64,000 nucleotides of DNA from Shewanella loihica PV-4 (GTDB lineage: Bacteria > Pseudomonadota > Gammaproteobacteria > Enterobacterales > Shewanellaceae): assembly GCF_000016065.1 (NCBI RefSeq), contig NC_009092.1:4526001-4590000 (forward strand), written 5' to 3'. Numbering within the stretch: the first letter of the stretch is position 1; each line of letters starts with the position of its first letter. The notes below the pieces were generated by a model. That model made no database searches. It worked only from the letters and a program-made list of their open reading frames with translations, and was not told the origin of the DNA. Position numbers and translations under genes: made by a program. This document shows positions 52,934-63,729 of the stretch, in pieces.

Positions 52934-54475
52934 TTACCAGGTTTGGGTTTCTACGAACTTGTCGAGGCCAGCCTTCAAACCACCTTCGATATCGGCATTG
53001 TAGTCGCCAGTCTCGTTGATAGTCTTCATTAGGTCAGCATGCTCGCTGTTCATGTAAGAGAGCAAAGAAGCTTCGAAATCACCGATCTTGTTCAGCTCAA
53101 CGCCTTTTAGGTAACCTTTTTCAGCTGCGAAAATAGACACAGACTGGTCGGCCACGCTCATTGGCGCGTATTGCTTCTGCTTCATGAGTTCGGTAACACG
53201 CTCACCATGCTCAAGCTGAGCACGAGTTGCATCGTCAAGGTCAGATGCAAACTGAGAGAACGCTGCAAGCTCTCGATACTGTGCAAGTGCAGTACGGATA
53301 CCGCCAGACAGTTTCTTGATGATCTTAGTCTGAGCCGCACCACCAACGCGAGAAACCGAAATACCTGGGTTAACCGCAGGACGTAGGCCTGAGTTAAACA
53401 GGTCAGTTTCAAGGAAGATCTGACCATCGGTAATCGAAATTACGTTGGTCGGTACGAATGCAGATACGTCACCCGCTTGAGTTTCAATAATAGGCAGTGC
53501 AGTCAAAGAACCAGTTTGGCCCTTAACTTCGCCATTAGTGAACTTCTCAACGTACTCAGCGTTAACGCGTGAAGCACGTTCAAGTAGACGAGAGTGAAGA
53601 TAGAAAACATCACCTGGGTATGCTTCACGTCCTGGTGGACGCTTCAGTAGCAATGAGATCTGACGGTAAGCAACAGCTTGCTTAGAAAGATCATCATATA
53701 CGATCAGTGCATCTTCACCACGGTCACGGAAGTATTCACCCATTGAACAACCTGAGTACGGAGCCAGGTATTGTAGCGCCGCAGCTTCAGAAGCTGTTGC
53801 CACAACAACCACTGTGTTAGCCAGTGCGCCGTGTTCTTCAAGTTTGCGTACCACGTTAGCAATGGTAGAAGCCTTCTGGCCTACTGCTACGTATACACAC
53901 TTAATGCCTGAATCTTTTTGGTTGATGATGGCATCGATCGCCAGTGCTGTCTTACCAGTCTGACGGTCACCGATGACCAGCTCACGCTGACCACGACCGA
54001 TTGGGATCATAGAGTCAACGGCTTTATAACCAGTCTGTACTGGCTGATCAACCGACTTACGTTCAATAACGCCTGGTGCGATCACTTCAACAGGAGAGAA
54101 ACCATCGTTGTCGATAGGTCCTTTACCGTCGATTGGTTGGCCCAGAGTGTTAACTACGCGGCCAAGTAGACCACGGCCAACAGGCACTTCCAAGATACGA
54201 CCAGTTGTCTTAACTTTTTGGCCTTCTGCCAGATCGGCATAAGGACCCATAACTACGGCACCGACAGAATCACGTTCTAAGTTCAACGCGATCGCATAAC
54301 GGTTACCAGGCAGTTCGATCATCTCACCTTGCATTACATCGGCAAGGCCGTGAACGCGAATAATGCCGTCGCTCACTGCAACGATAGTACCTTCGTTGCG
54401 AGCTTCACTAACGACTTCGAACTGCTCGATCCGCTGTTTAATCAGATCGCTGATTTCAGTGGAATTCAGTTGCAT
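52934..54475 (-). CDS. atpA: ATP synthase F1 subunit alpha
   Basis: The non-catalytic nucleotide-binding subunit, 513 residues from the ATG at 54473-54475 ([19 protein letters not shown]), the family's standard start with GGGAG upstream. The P-loop is [15 protein letters not shown] (about 169-183) and the alpha-specific arginine finger is in [14 protein letters not shown] further in-frame TTG two codons upstream is unlikely to be used. Confidence 0.98.
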   Translation of the reverse strand: MQLNSTEISDLIKQRIEQFEVVSEARNEGTIVAVSDGIIRVHGLADVMQGEMIELPGNRYAIALNLERDSVGAVVMGPYADLAEGQKVKTTGRILEVPVGRGLLGRVVNTLGQPIDGKGPIDNDGFSPVEVIAPGVIERKSVDQPVQTGYKAVDSMIPIGRGQRELVIGDRQTGKTALAIDAIINQKDSGIKCVYVAVGQKASTIANVVRKLEEHGALANTVVVVATASEAAALQYLAPYSGCSMGEYFRDRGEDALIVYDDLSKQAVAYRQISLLLKRPPGREAYPGDVFYLHSRLLERASRVNAEYVEKFTNGEVKGQTGSLTALPIIETQAGDVSAFVPTNVISITDGQIFLETDLFNSGLRPAVNPGISVSRVGGAAQTKIIKKLSGGIRTALAQYRELAAFSQFASDLDDATRAQLEHGERVTELMKQKQYAPMSVADQSVSIFAAEKGYLKGVELNKIGDFEASLLSYMNSEHADLMKTINETGDYNADIEGGLKAGLDKFVETQTW

Positions 54476-54489
54476 GCTCAAACTCCCAA

Positions 54490-55023
54490 TTACGACTGCA
54501 GCTTTTCAGACAGGCGGTTTAGTTTACCGCTGACCGAGCCATCTATGACCAGGTCACCTGCCGTGATGATTACACCAGCCACCAGGCTGGCATCTACGCT
54601 GCAATTCAGCTTAACTTTGCGTGTGAGACGTTTTTCTAGAGAAGCACTAATTTGTTGCTGTTGCTCTGCGCTAAGCTCAGTGGCAGAAACAACAGATGCT
54701 TCAACCTCTTTCGCCCACTCGTTGCTGAACTCATGAAAGAGTTCATATACAGCAGGAAGTACTTCCAAACGACCGTTTTCAGCCATTACCTTTATCAGAT
54801 TTTGACCTTGCTCATTGATCTGCTCACCACACACCTTAATGAAAAGGTCGGCAAGCTGGCTGCTCGAAAGCGCACCAGACAGCAGCGGCTTCATCGTCTC
54901 GTTTTCACTGACTTGAGCGGCAAAGCTAAGCATTTCAGCCCAGCTTTCTACTGCATTTTTCTCAATAGCAAAGTCAAATGCTGCCTTTGCGTAAGGACGA
55001 GCGATGGTGCTTAATTCAGCCAT
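54490..55023 (-). CDS. atpH: ATP synthase F1 subunit delta
   Basis: The 177-residue delta subunit joins the crown of F1 to the b-subunit stalk. It has [14 protein letters not shown] near the start and, near the C terminus, [20 protein letters not shown] with SVSGKLNRL, the conserved C-terminal signature. It is 14 bases from atpA and 14 from atpF. Confidence 0.97.
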   Translation of the reverse strand: MAELSTIARPYAKAAFDFAIEKNAVESWAEMLSFAAQVSENETMKPLLSGALSSSQLADLFIKVCGEQINEQGQNLIKVMAENGRLEVLPAVYELFHEFSNEWAKEVEASVVSATELSAEQQQQISASLEKRLTRKVKLNCSVDASLVAGVIITAGDLVIDGSVSGKLNRLSEKLQS

Positions 55024-55037
55024 AACTCACTCCCTAA

Positions 55038-55508
55038 TCAAATTTCAGCAACAAGTTTGTTAACTATGTCACTGTGGGCGGCTTCATCAATCGAACGCTC
55101 AAGGATCTTCTCTGCACCGGCGATAGCCAGAGCAGCAACTTGCTTACGCAGGTCTTCTTTCACGCGATTACGTTCAGCTTCAATTTCTGCTTTACCCTGA
55201 GCGATGATTTTCGCACGCTCAGCGTCTGCTTCGGCTTTGGCCTCATCGACAATCTGAGCTTTACGCTTGTTAGCTTGCTCAATGATTTCGTTAGCAGTTG
55301 CCTTAGCTTCTTTTAGTTGGTCGGTGGCTTTCGCCTGTGCCAACTCTAGGTCTTTTACAGCACGATCAGCATCAGCTAGACCGTCGGCGATCCTTTTTTG
55401 GCGCTCTTCGATGGCATTCATCAAAGGGGGCCAAACAAACTTCATGCAGAACCACACGAAGATAATAAAGGCAACCGTCTGACCGATTAGGGTGACGTTG
55501 ATATTCAC
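55038..55508 (-). CDS. atpF: ATP synthase Fo subunit b
   Basis: The 156-residue peripheral stalk subunit. One N-terminal membrane helix ([20 protein letters not shown]) is followed by [20 protein letters not shown] and a long right-handed coiled coil rich in Ala, Glu and Lys. It forms a dimer that holds F1 static. Normal length. Confidence 0.97.
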   Translation of the reverse strand: MNINVTLIGQTVAFIIFVWFCMKFVWPPLMNAIEERQKRIADGLADADRAVKDLELAQAKATDQLKEAKATANEIIEQANKRKAQIVDEAKAEADAERAKIIAQGKAEIEAERNRVKEDLRKQVAALAIAGAEKILERSIDEAAHSDIVNKLVAEI

Positions 55509-55545
55509 AACAGCCTCCTATTTAGATTAAAGACAGAAGCGTTGA

Positions 55546-55821
<276 letters not shown>

Positions 55822-55867
55822 TTAGTTAGTTTGTGATTTAGCTTAAAAAAAATTTCTTCAGCAACCC

Positions 55868-56665
<798 letters not shown>

Positions 56666-56674
56666 TCATCCCAC

Positions 56675-57058
56675 TTAACTTTGCTTGAAGTATAAAGGAG
56701 CTGTCCAATGCACTATTAGCGCCGAGATATAACAAACAAAAAGCGGCATAAAGACCACTTTAAGATTGATAAATACCAGCGAGAACATTGCTATGGTTAA
56801 CAGCAACTTTACCGCTTCCCCCCAGTAAAAGGTTTTCATTACCTTTCCTGCTGAACTTGCTCCCGTATGGGAAAAAGCGAGGGTCGCGAATACAAAATTA
56901 GGGAGTACAGCAATGGCACCACCTGCTAACGCAGACAGTCCGTACTGAGCTCCCCACACGGCGAAAAAGACAATCGAAACACCCCCAGCCACCGCCGCCT
57001 GCATCAACACCAATTTATAGGCAGACCACCGGCCACGACGTGCTAAAACCTTGCTCAA
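56675..57058 (-). CDS. atpI: ATP synthase subunit I
   Basis: A 127-residue membrane protein with four hydrophobic segments. It is the first gene of the atp operon and is thought to assist c-ring assembly. YKLVLMQAAVAGGVSIVFFA, ALAGGAIAVLPNFVFAT and the final ALIVHWTAPLYFK match AtpI proteins. The 225-base gap upstream to parB should hold the operon promoter; I cannot single out hexamers with confidence. Confidence 0.92.
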   Translation of the reverse strand: MSKVLARRGRWSAYKLVLMQAAVAGGVSIVFFAVWGAQYGLSALAGGAIAVLPNFVFATLAFSHTGASSAGKVMKTFYWGEAVKLLLTIAMFSLVFINLKVVFMPLFVCYISALIVHWTAPLYFKQS

Positions 57059-57283
57059 TTCATCTTCTCCGCATTCTTACTTTTTGTTTCTATGACCGGA
57101 CGACAAATTATCAGGCCATCTTAGAGGTACAAAAAGCTTGCGAAAGTATACCTTTTCGCACATTCAAAGCAAGTTTAAGGTAAGTAAAAATGGGGACTTT
57201 TAACGTGATCTACGCCAAAAGTCTAAAAGTGAAAGATTAACAGATGTCACAAAGTTACATAATATTACGTTAACTTGGGCTAA

Positions 57284-58162
57284 TTAACGGATTTTCTCAA
57301 TAATACCATCCAATTCAGCCAAATTTTGATAGTTAATTACCATTTTGCCCTTGCCTTTTTTGTTATGGCTAATGGAAACTTTTGCCCCTAATTTTTCAAT
57401 TAATTGGCTCTCTAGACGGGCGACATCCTGATCTTTTGCGGGTTTATCGACAATTTCAGGTGGATTTAAGGTTTTATTCACTAATCGTTCAGTTTCACGA
57501 ACAGTTAGTTCTTTGGCAATCACGGTTCTGGCCAGGTTAGTTTGCTCATCACCAGGCAATGCGAGCAGGGCACGGGCATGCCCCATATCGATATCGCCAT
57601 ATTCCAGCATGCGCTTAACAGGCTCTTCTAAGCCATTCAAACGTAATAGGTTTGATACAGTCGTGCGCGACTTACCCACGGCATCGGCCGTCTGTTGATG
57701 GGTCAGTTCGAACTCCTTGATCAGGCGCTCTAGCGCGATAGCCTCTTCCATCGCGTTAAGATCTTCACGCTGAATGTTCTCGATTAAGGCGATAACACCG
57801 GCAGCCTCGTCTGGCACCTGTTTGACGATACAGGGCACCTTGTCGAGTTTAGCCAGTTGCGATGCGCGCCAGCGACGCTCACCGGCGATGATCTCATAGC
57901 CTTTGTCCGACACCTTACGCACTACGATAGGCTGAATGATCCCCTGGGTCTTGATCGACTCAGCCAGCTCCTCCAGCGCCTCGGGCGACATATCCTTGCG
58001 GGGCTGATACTTGCCTGGCTGCAGCAGATCCAGGGCAATCATCTTGAGCTCTTCGTTATTATTCGGCTCGGCCTCTTGCATCGGGGCCTGTCTTGCCGCC
58101 GCATGGCTAGTGCTTAACAGTGCGTCTAATCCTTTGCCTAGACCACGTTTTTTGGGTGTCAT
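57284..58162 (-). CDS. parB: Chromosome-partitioning protein ParB
   Basis: ParB is a CTP-dependent clamp that loads at parS sites near the origin. The 292-residue protein has the basic N terminus (KKRGLGKGLDALLS), ParB/Srx motifs YQPRKDMSPEALEELAESIK and IIAGERRWRASQLA, and a central helix-turn-helix (LTHQQTADAVGKSRTTVSNL). A C-terminal dimer domain ends HNKKGKGKMVINY ... IEKIR. It lies 10 bases downstream of parA and near oriC, as usual. Confidence 0.97.
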   Translation of the reverse strand: MTPKKRGLGKGLDALLSTSHAAARQAPMQEAEPNNNEELKMIALDLLQPGKYQPRKDMSPEALEELAESIKTQGIIQPIVVRKVSDKGYEIIAGERRWRASQLAKLDKVPCIVKQVPDEAAGVIALIENIQREDLNAMEEAIALERLIKEFELTHQQTADAVGKSRTTVSNLLRLNGLEEPVKRMLEYGDIDMGHARALLALPGDEQTNLARTVIAKELTVRETERLVNKTLNPPEIVDKPAKDQDVARLESQLIEKLGAKVSISHNKKGKGKMVINYQNLAELDGIIEKIR

Positions 58163-58172
58163 CTGTTTTTCC

Positions 58173-58961
58173 TTAAGCTTGCTCTAACTGAGAATGCTGC
58201 TCAGCTCGTCGAATGATCTCGCCAGCCAAGGCCAGGTAAGCCTTGGCACCGGCACTAGACTTATCGTAATACATGGCAGGGGCACCAAAACTTGGCGCCT
58301 CGGCGAGTCTCACGTTACGCGGGATCACTGTGCGATAAACCTTATCGCCAAAATGCTGTTTTAATTGATCCGACACATCGTTAGCGAGTCGGTTGCGGGG
58401 ATCGTACATGGTGCGCAGGATCCCTTCGATGGAAAGCCCAGGATTCACCATGGCCGCCAGCTTGCTGATGGTGTCCATCAGGGCGGTCAATCCCTCCAGC
58501 GCATAATATTCACACTGCATCGGCACCAAGACAGAATCGGCGGCCGACATGGCGTTAACCGTCAGCATGTTCAGCGATGGCGGGCAATCGATGAAGATAA
58601 AATCATAGTAATCTTTGACAGGAGCCAGGGCATTACGCAGGCGGATCTCCCGGGCGAAGAACTCCATCAGCTTGATCTCGGCCGCCGTCACGTCACCATT
58701 GCCGGCGATCAGATCGTATTTACCGGCGGTGTCGCGATAAACCACCTCTTCGACCGACTTTTCTTCGACCAAGAGTTCATAGGCGGTGTTTTCGACGCTG
58801 TACTTGTCGACACCACTCCCCATAGTCGCATTACCTTGAGGATCGAGATCGATAAGCAACACTTTTCGCTTGGTGGCCGCCAGAGAGGCCGCTAAGTTCA
58901 CACAAGTTGTTGTTTTTCCGACGCCACCTTTCTGATTGGCCACGGCTATCACTTTACCCAC
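58173..58961 (-). CDS. parA: Chromosome-partitioning ATPase ParA/Soj
   Basis: A 262-residue deviant-Walker ATPase that moves ParB-parS complexes. The Walker A is NQKGGVGKTTTCVNLA (about 9-24), Walker A' is LLIDLDPQGNATMG, and Walker B is FIFIDCPPSLNML. It is the first gene of the parAB pair and lies about 100 bases downstream of rsmG. Confidence 0.97.
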   Translation of the reverse strand: MGKVIAVANQKGGVGKTTTCVNLAASLAATKRKVLLIDLDPQGNATMGSGVDKYSVENTAYELLVEEKSVEEVVYRDTAGKYDLIAGNGDVTAAEIKLMEFFAREIRLRNALAPVKDYYDFIFIDCPPSLNMLTVNAMSAADSVLVPMQCEYYALEGLTALMDTISKLAAMVNPGLSIEGILRTMYDPRNRLANDVSDQLKQHFGDKVYRTVIPRNVRLAEAPSFGAPAMYYDKSSAGAKAYLALAGEIIRRAEQHSQLEQA

Positions 58962-59057
58962 AATATCATCCTGTCTATCACGTTGGTCGATTCGATAGTA
59001 AAACGCCCTATCAAATTGCTTGAACTGGTTAAATAATGCAACTCTTAACCCAGGGGA

Positions 59058-59681
59058 CTAAGCCGCTTTGACCACCCGCAGCAGGTGGCGCTGTTCGTCG
59101 AGGCGAGGCACCTTGAGCTCGAAGACGTCGGTCAGGGTAAATCCTTCAGGCATGTTCGCCATCTCTTCATCGCTCAACTGTCCCTTCAAGGCATAAAAAC
59201 AGCCAGTGGGCTTTGGCAGATGGTGGCACCATTGCAACATGTCCTGGATCGACGCGAAGGCGCGGCTGAGCACGCCATCAAACTTCTCTTCGGGTTGATA
59301 GGCTTCGACCCGGCTCTCGACCGAACTAATATTACCTATCGCCAGCTCAAATTGAACCTGTTTTTGAAAACGAATCCGCTTGCCCAAGCTATCGAGCAGC
59401 ACAAACTCTTTATCTGGATTCATGATGGCCAGGGGGATCCCCGGAAGACCAGGTCCAGTGCCCACATCGATGAAACGCTCACCTACCAGGTGAGGACTAG
59501 CCGCCAGGCTGTCCATGATATGACGGATCAGCATCTGCTCGGGATCCCGTACGGACGTTAGGTTATAGGCCTTGTTCCATTTGGCAAGCATGGCAACAAA
59601 ATCAAGCAGTTGCTGTTTCTGCTTCGGAGTAGCCGTCATCTGCATGTCGGCAAGATAGCTGTCTAATTGGGCTGCTAACAC
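59058..59681 (-). CDS. rsmG: 16S rRNA (guanine527-N7)-methyltransferase
   Basis: RsmG (GidB) methylates G527 of 16S rRNA using SAM. The open frame reaches 59765, but I start at the GTG 59679-59681 (GAGGA upstream), giving 207 residues, the normal length. [20 protein letters not shown], the SAM-binding [17 protein letters not shown] and [15 protein letters not shown], and the catalytic-site [11 protein letters not shown] are all present. It lies between mnmG and parA. The region upstream of the GTG is a GC-rich mnmG-rsmG spacer of about 100 bases. Confidence 0.93.
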   Translation of the reverse strand: MLAAQLDSYLADMQMTATPKQKQQLLDFVAMLAKWNKAYNLTSVRDPEQMLIRHIMDSLAASPHLVGERFIDVGTGPGLPGIPLAIMNPDKEFVLLDSLGKRIRFQKQVQFELAIGNISSVESRVEAYQPEEKFDGVLSRAFASIQDMLQWCHHLPKPTGCFYALKGQLSDEEMANMPEGFTLTDVFELKVPRLDEQRHLLRVVKAA

Positions 59682-59783
59682 AGGAGTATCCTCGATAAAC
59701 AATGGGATATTATGAAGCCGAGTCGCAGGGATGGGAAGTGCTTGACCTCCCATCCCGGTCATCAAAATAGATTTTTTGCTGGT

Positions 59784-61673
59784 TTAGGCGCTCTTTCTGA
59801 GCAAGCCACGCTTCTTCAGGTGAACGAGTAGAATAGAGATTGCCGCCGGCGTGATCCCCGAGATACGCGAGGCCTGGCCCACGGTATCCGGCTTGTGATC
59901 GTTAAGCTTGGCGATCACCTCGTTGGAGAGGCCTGGCACCTCTTGATAGTCGAGATCCTGTGGCAGGCCGGTTTTTTCATGGCGAATCGCCTTGTCTATC
60001 TCATCTTGCTGACGCTGGATGTAACCCGAGTATTTCACCTGGATCTGCACCTGCTCGGCGGCGCGTTGATCTTCGATGGCAGGACCAAATCCCTCTACGC
60101 TCATCAGCTTAGGGTAATCCAGCTCGGGTCTGCGCAGCAGCTCCTCGAAGGTGGCTTCACGGGTGATAGGCGTGTTGAGATGCGGGTTAAGCGCATCAAC
60201 CAGCGGCGAGTTAGGGTGGATCCACTGACTACGCAGACGCTGTAACTCGAGCTCGATCGCCTCACGTTTGGCATTGAACTTAGCCCAGCGATCATCATCC
60301 ACCAGACCTAACTCGCGGCCTTTCTCGGTGAGACGCAGATCGGCATTGTCTTCACGCAGCAGCAGACGGTATTCGGCGCGGCTGGTGAACATGCGGTAGG
60401 GTTCTTTGGTACCCAGGGTAGACAGATCGTCGACCAAGACGCCGAGATAAGCCTCGTCACGACGCGGACACCAGGCTTCTTTACCCTGTACCTGCAATGA
60501 GGCGTTCATGCCCGCCAACAGGCCTTGGGCACCGGCCTCTTCGTAGCCTGTGGTACCGTTGATTTGCCCTGCGAAGAACAAACCGGAAATTGCCTTGGTT
60601 TCTAAAGAGTTTTTCAGATCTCTCGGATCGAAATAGTCGTATTCGATGGCATAACCCGGACGGATGATCTCGGCGTTTTCCATGCCTTGAATCGAACGCA
60701 CCAGGTTCAGCTGCACATCGAAAGGCAGGCTGGTGGAGATCCCGTTAGGGTAGATCTCGTTGGTGTTCAAGCCTTCGGGCTCGATAAAGATCTGATGCGA
60801 GCTCTTGTCGGCGAAGCGATTGATCTTATCTTCGATTGAAGGGCAGTAACGCGGACCTATGCCTTCGATCACCCCTGAATACATGGGGCTTCTGTCTAAC
60901 CCGCCACGAATGATGTCGTGGGTGCGCTCATTGGTGTGGGTAATAAAACAGGAGATCTGCTTAGGATGATCTTTAACGTCACCGATAAAAGACATCACAG
61001 GTAAAGGATCGTCACCTTTCTGCTCAGTCATCAGATCGAAGTTAATGGTGTTGGCATCGATACGTGGTGGCGTACCGGTTTTCAGACGGCCAACACGAAT
61101 CGGTAATTCACGTAAACGATCGGCAAGGGAGATCGATGGCGGATCGCCGGCACGGCCACCGCTGTAATTTTCCAGACCAATATGGATCTTGCCGCTTAAG
61201 AAGGTTCCCGCCGTCAGTACGATTGCAGGAGCCTCGAAGGCCAGTCCCATCTGGGTAACGACCCCGATAACACGATCATTCCCGACGATGAGATCGTCTA
61301 CCGCTTGTTGGAACAGGCGTAAATTAGGTTGGTTTTGCAGGATCTGTTGGATCTTGGCGCGATAGAGGGCGCGATCCGCCTGTGCACGAGTAGCACGTAC
61401 CGCTGGGCCTTTACTGGAATTTAAGGTGCGAAACTGAATACCGGCATGATCGGTTGCAACGGCCATGGCGCCACCCAGGGCATCGATCTCCTTAACAAGG
61501 TGACCCTTACCAATACCACCAATTGCCGGGTTACAGGACATCTGGCCTAAGGTATCGATATTATGGGTTAACAATAATGTCTTGGACCCCATCCTAGCAG
61601 ATGCTAATGCTGCTTCGGTTCCTGCATGACCACCGCCAACAACAATTACATCAAACCGCTCATGAAAATGCAT
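59784..61673 (-). CDS. mnmG: tRNA uridine-5-carboxymethylaminomethyl modification enzyme MnmG
   Basis: MnmG with MnmE installs the cmnm5 group on wobble uridine 34. The 629-residue FAD protein begins [20 protein letters not shown]. It contains [20 protein letters not shown], the [11 protein letters not shown] segment, [12 protein letters not shown], the CPSIEDK active-site region and [14 protein letters not shown]. The C-terminal helical domain ends [11 protein letters not shown]. It borders oriC directly, as gidA does in E. coli, so its transcription may affect origin opening. Confidence 0.98.
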   Translation of the reverse strand: MHFHERFDVIVVGGGHAGTEAALASARMGSKTLLLTHNIDTLGQMSCNPAIGGIGKGHLVKEIDALGGAMAVATDHAGIQFRTLNSSKGPAVRATRAQADRALYRAKIQQILQNQPNLRLFQQAVDDLIVGNDRVIGVVTQMGLAFEAPAIVLTAGTFLSGKIHIGLENYSGGRAGDPPSISLADRLRELPIRVGRLKTGTPPRIDANTINFDLMTEQKGDDPLPVMSFIGDVKDHPKQISCFITHTNERTHDIIRGGLDRSPMYSGVIEGIGPRYCPSIEDKINRFADKSSHQIFIEPEGLNTNEIYPNGISTSLPFDVQLNLVRSIQGMENAEIIRPGYAIEYDYFDPRDLKNSLETKAISGLFFAGQINGTTGYEEAGAQGLLAGMNASLQVQGKEAWCPRRDEAYLGVLVDDLSTLGTKEPYRMFTSRAEYRLLLREDNADLRLTEKGRELGLVDDDRWAKFNAKREAIELELQRLRSQWIHPNSPLVDALNPHLNTPITREATFEELLRRPELDYPKLMSVEGFGPAIEDQRAAEQVQIQVKYSGYIQRQQDEIDKAIRHEKTGLPQDLDYQEVPGLSNEVIAKLNDHKPDTVGQASRISGITPAAISILLVHLKKRGLLRKSA

Positions 61674-61689
61674 CAGATTACCTTAAAAC

Positions 61690-62160
61690 CTATATCGAAA
61701 ATAAAAATGATATTGCCCATAGATCGGACAGAGTTACTCGATGAGTAGCCGAGTATTTTAGCATCTGGAAAGCCATAGGTGAAAGATCAATTTAGGCCTT
61801 TCGATCGCCAAAGGATCTGGCTTATAGATCTTAAGATCTTTATATAGATCTTTATATAGATCTTTTGTTATGTTTACTATTAGGATCGCGATCTTCTGTG
61901 GGTAAGTCTATTTACCATTTAAAATCAATAGATAACGAGAGTTCGATCCTGTGATCTGATCGCGATCTAAATGAATTAAGCTTGTGGGTAGATCCCTTAC
62001 TTATCCACAATGCAGATCTTAGCTGTCGAGGTGGGTTGAATAATGCAGAGTTAGATCAGATCAAAATAATACCTTATCCACATATTTATCATTTTGGATC
62101 GTAATTTGTGGATAAGGTAGATCTAATCTGTGGGTGAGATCAGTGTAAAGAGGGAGGAGG
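61690..62160. other. oriC: Chromosomal replication origin oriC
   Basis: The mnmG-mioC intergenic region holds three perfect DnaA boxes, TTATCCACA at 62001-62009 and 62074-62082 and the inverse TGTGGATAA at 62107-62115. It also has relaxed boxes such as TGTGGGTAA (61897-61905) and others near 61984 and 62129. GATC (Dam/SeqA) sites are very dense, more than fifteen in about 330 bases. An AT-rich unwinding element lies at the mnmG side. Gene context (mnmG, mioC, rsmG, parAB, atp) is the classical gammaproteobacterial origin. Confidence 0.95.
61826..61877. repeat. DNA-unwinding element with tandem GATC 12-mers
   Basis: Two exact tandem copies of AGATCTTTATAT are flanked by related TAGATCTTAAG and TAGATCTTTTGTTATG. 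They correspond to the L, M and R 13-mers (GATCTNTTNTTTT) of E. coli oriC where strand opening begins. Confidence 0.85.
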
Positions 62161-62164
62161 GGAT

Positions 62165-62605
62165 CTAAAGCTTATCTTGCCAGCCGCTCAACCACGCCTG
62201 GGCGGGCTCTTCGGGGATGGGATCGTATTGCACATCGATCTGGATCTTATCCACATAGACTTGTGCACCGCAATTTTCCATCGCTTCTATCAGTTTTTCC
62301 GGCCCCTGACAAAAGGTGTCGTAACTCGAGTCGCCTATGGCGCATAAGGCGTATTTGGTCCGGCTCAGATCCGGCTTTTTGCTGTCGATCTCATCGAAAA
62401 ATGGCTGCAGATTATCGGGCAGATCGCCTGCGCCATGTGTCGATGAGACGATCAACCACAGGCTCTTGGGATCCAGATCGCTCAGTTCGGCCTTAAGATG
62501 TACCTGGGTCTCGTGGCCCCGCTCCTCCAGTTGGGCGGCTAACTCATCGGCGACATACTCGGCGCTTCCTAAGGTGGTGCCGACAATTAGTTCAATTTTT
62601 GCCAT
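62165..62605 (-). CDS. mioC: Flavodoxin-like protein MioC
   Basis: An FMN-binding short-chain flavodoxin, linked to biotin synthase activity in E. coli. I start at 62603-62605 (MAKIELIVGTTLGSAEYVAD) with AGGAAAT 4 bases upstream; the frame extends six codons further. The 146 residues fit the family (147). The FMN phosphate loop is GTTLGSAEY, the isoalloxazine loops are SSTHGAGDLPDN and IGDSSYDTFCQ. It is transcribed toward oriC, as in E. coli, where its transcription influences initiation. Confidence 0.94.
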   Translation of the reverse strand: MAKIELIVGTTLGSAEYVADELAAQLEERGHETQVHLKAELSDLDPKSLWLIVSSTHGAGDLPDNLQPFFDEIDSKKPDLSRTKYALCAIGDSSYDTFCQGPEKLIEAMENCGAQVYVDKIQIDVQYDPIPEEPAQAWLSGWQDKL

Positions 62606-62636
62606 TATATTTCCTAAATTCAAATAGTTAATCTAG

Positions 62637-62717
62637 CTAGACAAGCAATGCTGTCAGCAGGCTGATTGCTGCCATCATAAGCCAATTATTGGCGTTGGTC
62701 TTCTCTGCTTGCCTCAT
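62637..62717 (-). CDS. Possible 26-residue membrane miniprotein
   Basis: Between mioC and the methyltransferase gene a short frame encodes MRQAEKTNANNWLMMAAISL then LTALLV. It has a polar N terminus and a single hydrophobic helix. No good ribosome site is visible, so this could be chance. Confidence 0.25.
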   Translation of the reverse strand: MRQAEKTNANNWLMMAAISLLTALLV

Positions 62718-62735
62718 TTCGCGAGCAGAAGGGGA

Positions 62736-63518
62736 TTAGGCCTCTAAAACCCCAGGTATAGGCTTACTGGCGTAGAGTAGATAGTTGACCGCCGAATTGC
62801 TGGTGATCTTCCAGCGGCGGGTGAAGGGATTAAAGGCCATGCCCTCGACCCCTTTGGTCGATAATCCGTGGGGAGTGAGCATCTCGTCCAGCTCTTGGGG
62901 GGTAACGAAGTGGTGCCAGTCGTGGGTGCCTGTGGGGAGGTAGCGCATGATGTACTCGGCGCCTATTATGCCGATGAGATAGGATCTCAGGGTGCGATTG
63001 AGGGTTGCCATCACCATGAGACCGCCTGGCTTTAACAGGTCACAACAGGAGGCCACCAGCGCCGCCTGATCCTCGACATGTTCGATCACCTCGGTATTTA
63101 AGATCACATCATATTGAGGCTGCTCCCTTGGAAGATCGCCTGCCAAGCAATGGCGATACTCTATGGGGATTGACCAGCTGTTAGCGTGGCGGTGTGCCAG
63201 GGTGATGTTATGTTCGCTGGCGTCTATGCCCGTTACCCGGGCACCCTGGCTGGCCAAGGGTTCGCACAGCAGGCCGACGCCGCAGCCTATGTCCAATAAC
63301 GACAGCCCATCGAAGGGGATATCCTGGGTGAGATCGCGTCCAAAATGGCTGGCGATCTGATCTTCTATGGCCGTGAGCCGGGTCTGATTGAAACTGAGCA
63401 CATGCTTAAACTTGCCGTGGGGATCGCGCCACTCCTTGGCCAGTGCGTCGAACTTGGCGATCTCTGTTTGGCTATCTATCTGGGTCTTGAAGCGGCTCAG
63501 TCGGCTTTTGTCTAACAT
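62736..63518 (-). CDS. ubiG: UbiG-like SAM-dependent O-methyltransferase
   Basis: A 260-residue class-I methyltransferase. UbiG performs both O-methylations of ubiquinone synthesis. The family markers are KEWRDPHGKFKHVLSFNQTR (substrate region), LLDIGCGVGLLCEPLASQGA (SAM motif I), GIDASEHNI (motif II), and DVILNTEVIEHVED (motif III), plus HDWHHFVTPQEL. The 20-odd extra residues and the DPHGKF type of N terminus resemble UbiG of alphaproteobacteria more than the E. coli protein. It could be the main UbiG or a paralog, because the usual gyrA-linked ubiG would lie outside the window. Its start is preceded by a 13-base tandem repeat. Confidence 0.75.
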   Translation of the reverse strand: MLDKSRLSRFKTQIDSQTEIAKFDALAKEWRDPHGKFKHVLSFNQTRLTAIEDQIASHFGRDLTQDIPFDGLSLLDIGCGVGLLCEPLASQGARVTGIDASEHNITLAHRHANSWSIPIEYRHCLAGDLPREQPQYDVILNTEVIEHVEDQAALVASCCDLLKPGGLMVMATLNRTLRSYLIGIIGAEYIMRYLPTGTHDWHHFVTPQELDEMLTPHGLSTKGVEGMAFNPFTRRWKITSNSAVNYLLYASKPIPGVLEA

Positions 63519-63523
63519 GCTTT

Positions 63524-63557
63524 AGTTTCTTAATTTAGTTTCTTAATTTAGTTTTTA
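63524..63557. repeat. 13-base tandem repeat before the ubiG-like start
   Basis: AGTTTCTTAATTT occurs twice in tandem (63524-63536 and 63537-63549), followed by a partial third copy (AGTTTTTAATC). It ends 6 bases upstream of the ubiG-like start codon, in the ribosome-binding region. Confidence 0.8.
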
Positions 63558-63729
63558 ATCTGTGGCGATACTGGCGGCTACATCCTAAGGGGCTAGCCGC
63601 AATTTATCCCTGTATTATAGATGATGCCCCTGGCGATTTTGGTGAGCTAAAAGCTGGATCACGTTAGTTTGGCCGGGGGCAGGCTAAGCTTGTCTCACTT
63701 TATACGTCTGCTTAAGGAAGTGAAGTTCA

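Noticed and set aside
57059..59057. parS site near parAB
   Set aside because: No TGTTTCACGTGAAACA-like palindrome was seen in the intergenic DNA; parS may lie outside the window or inside genes.
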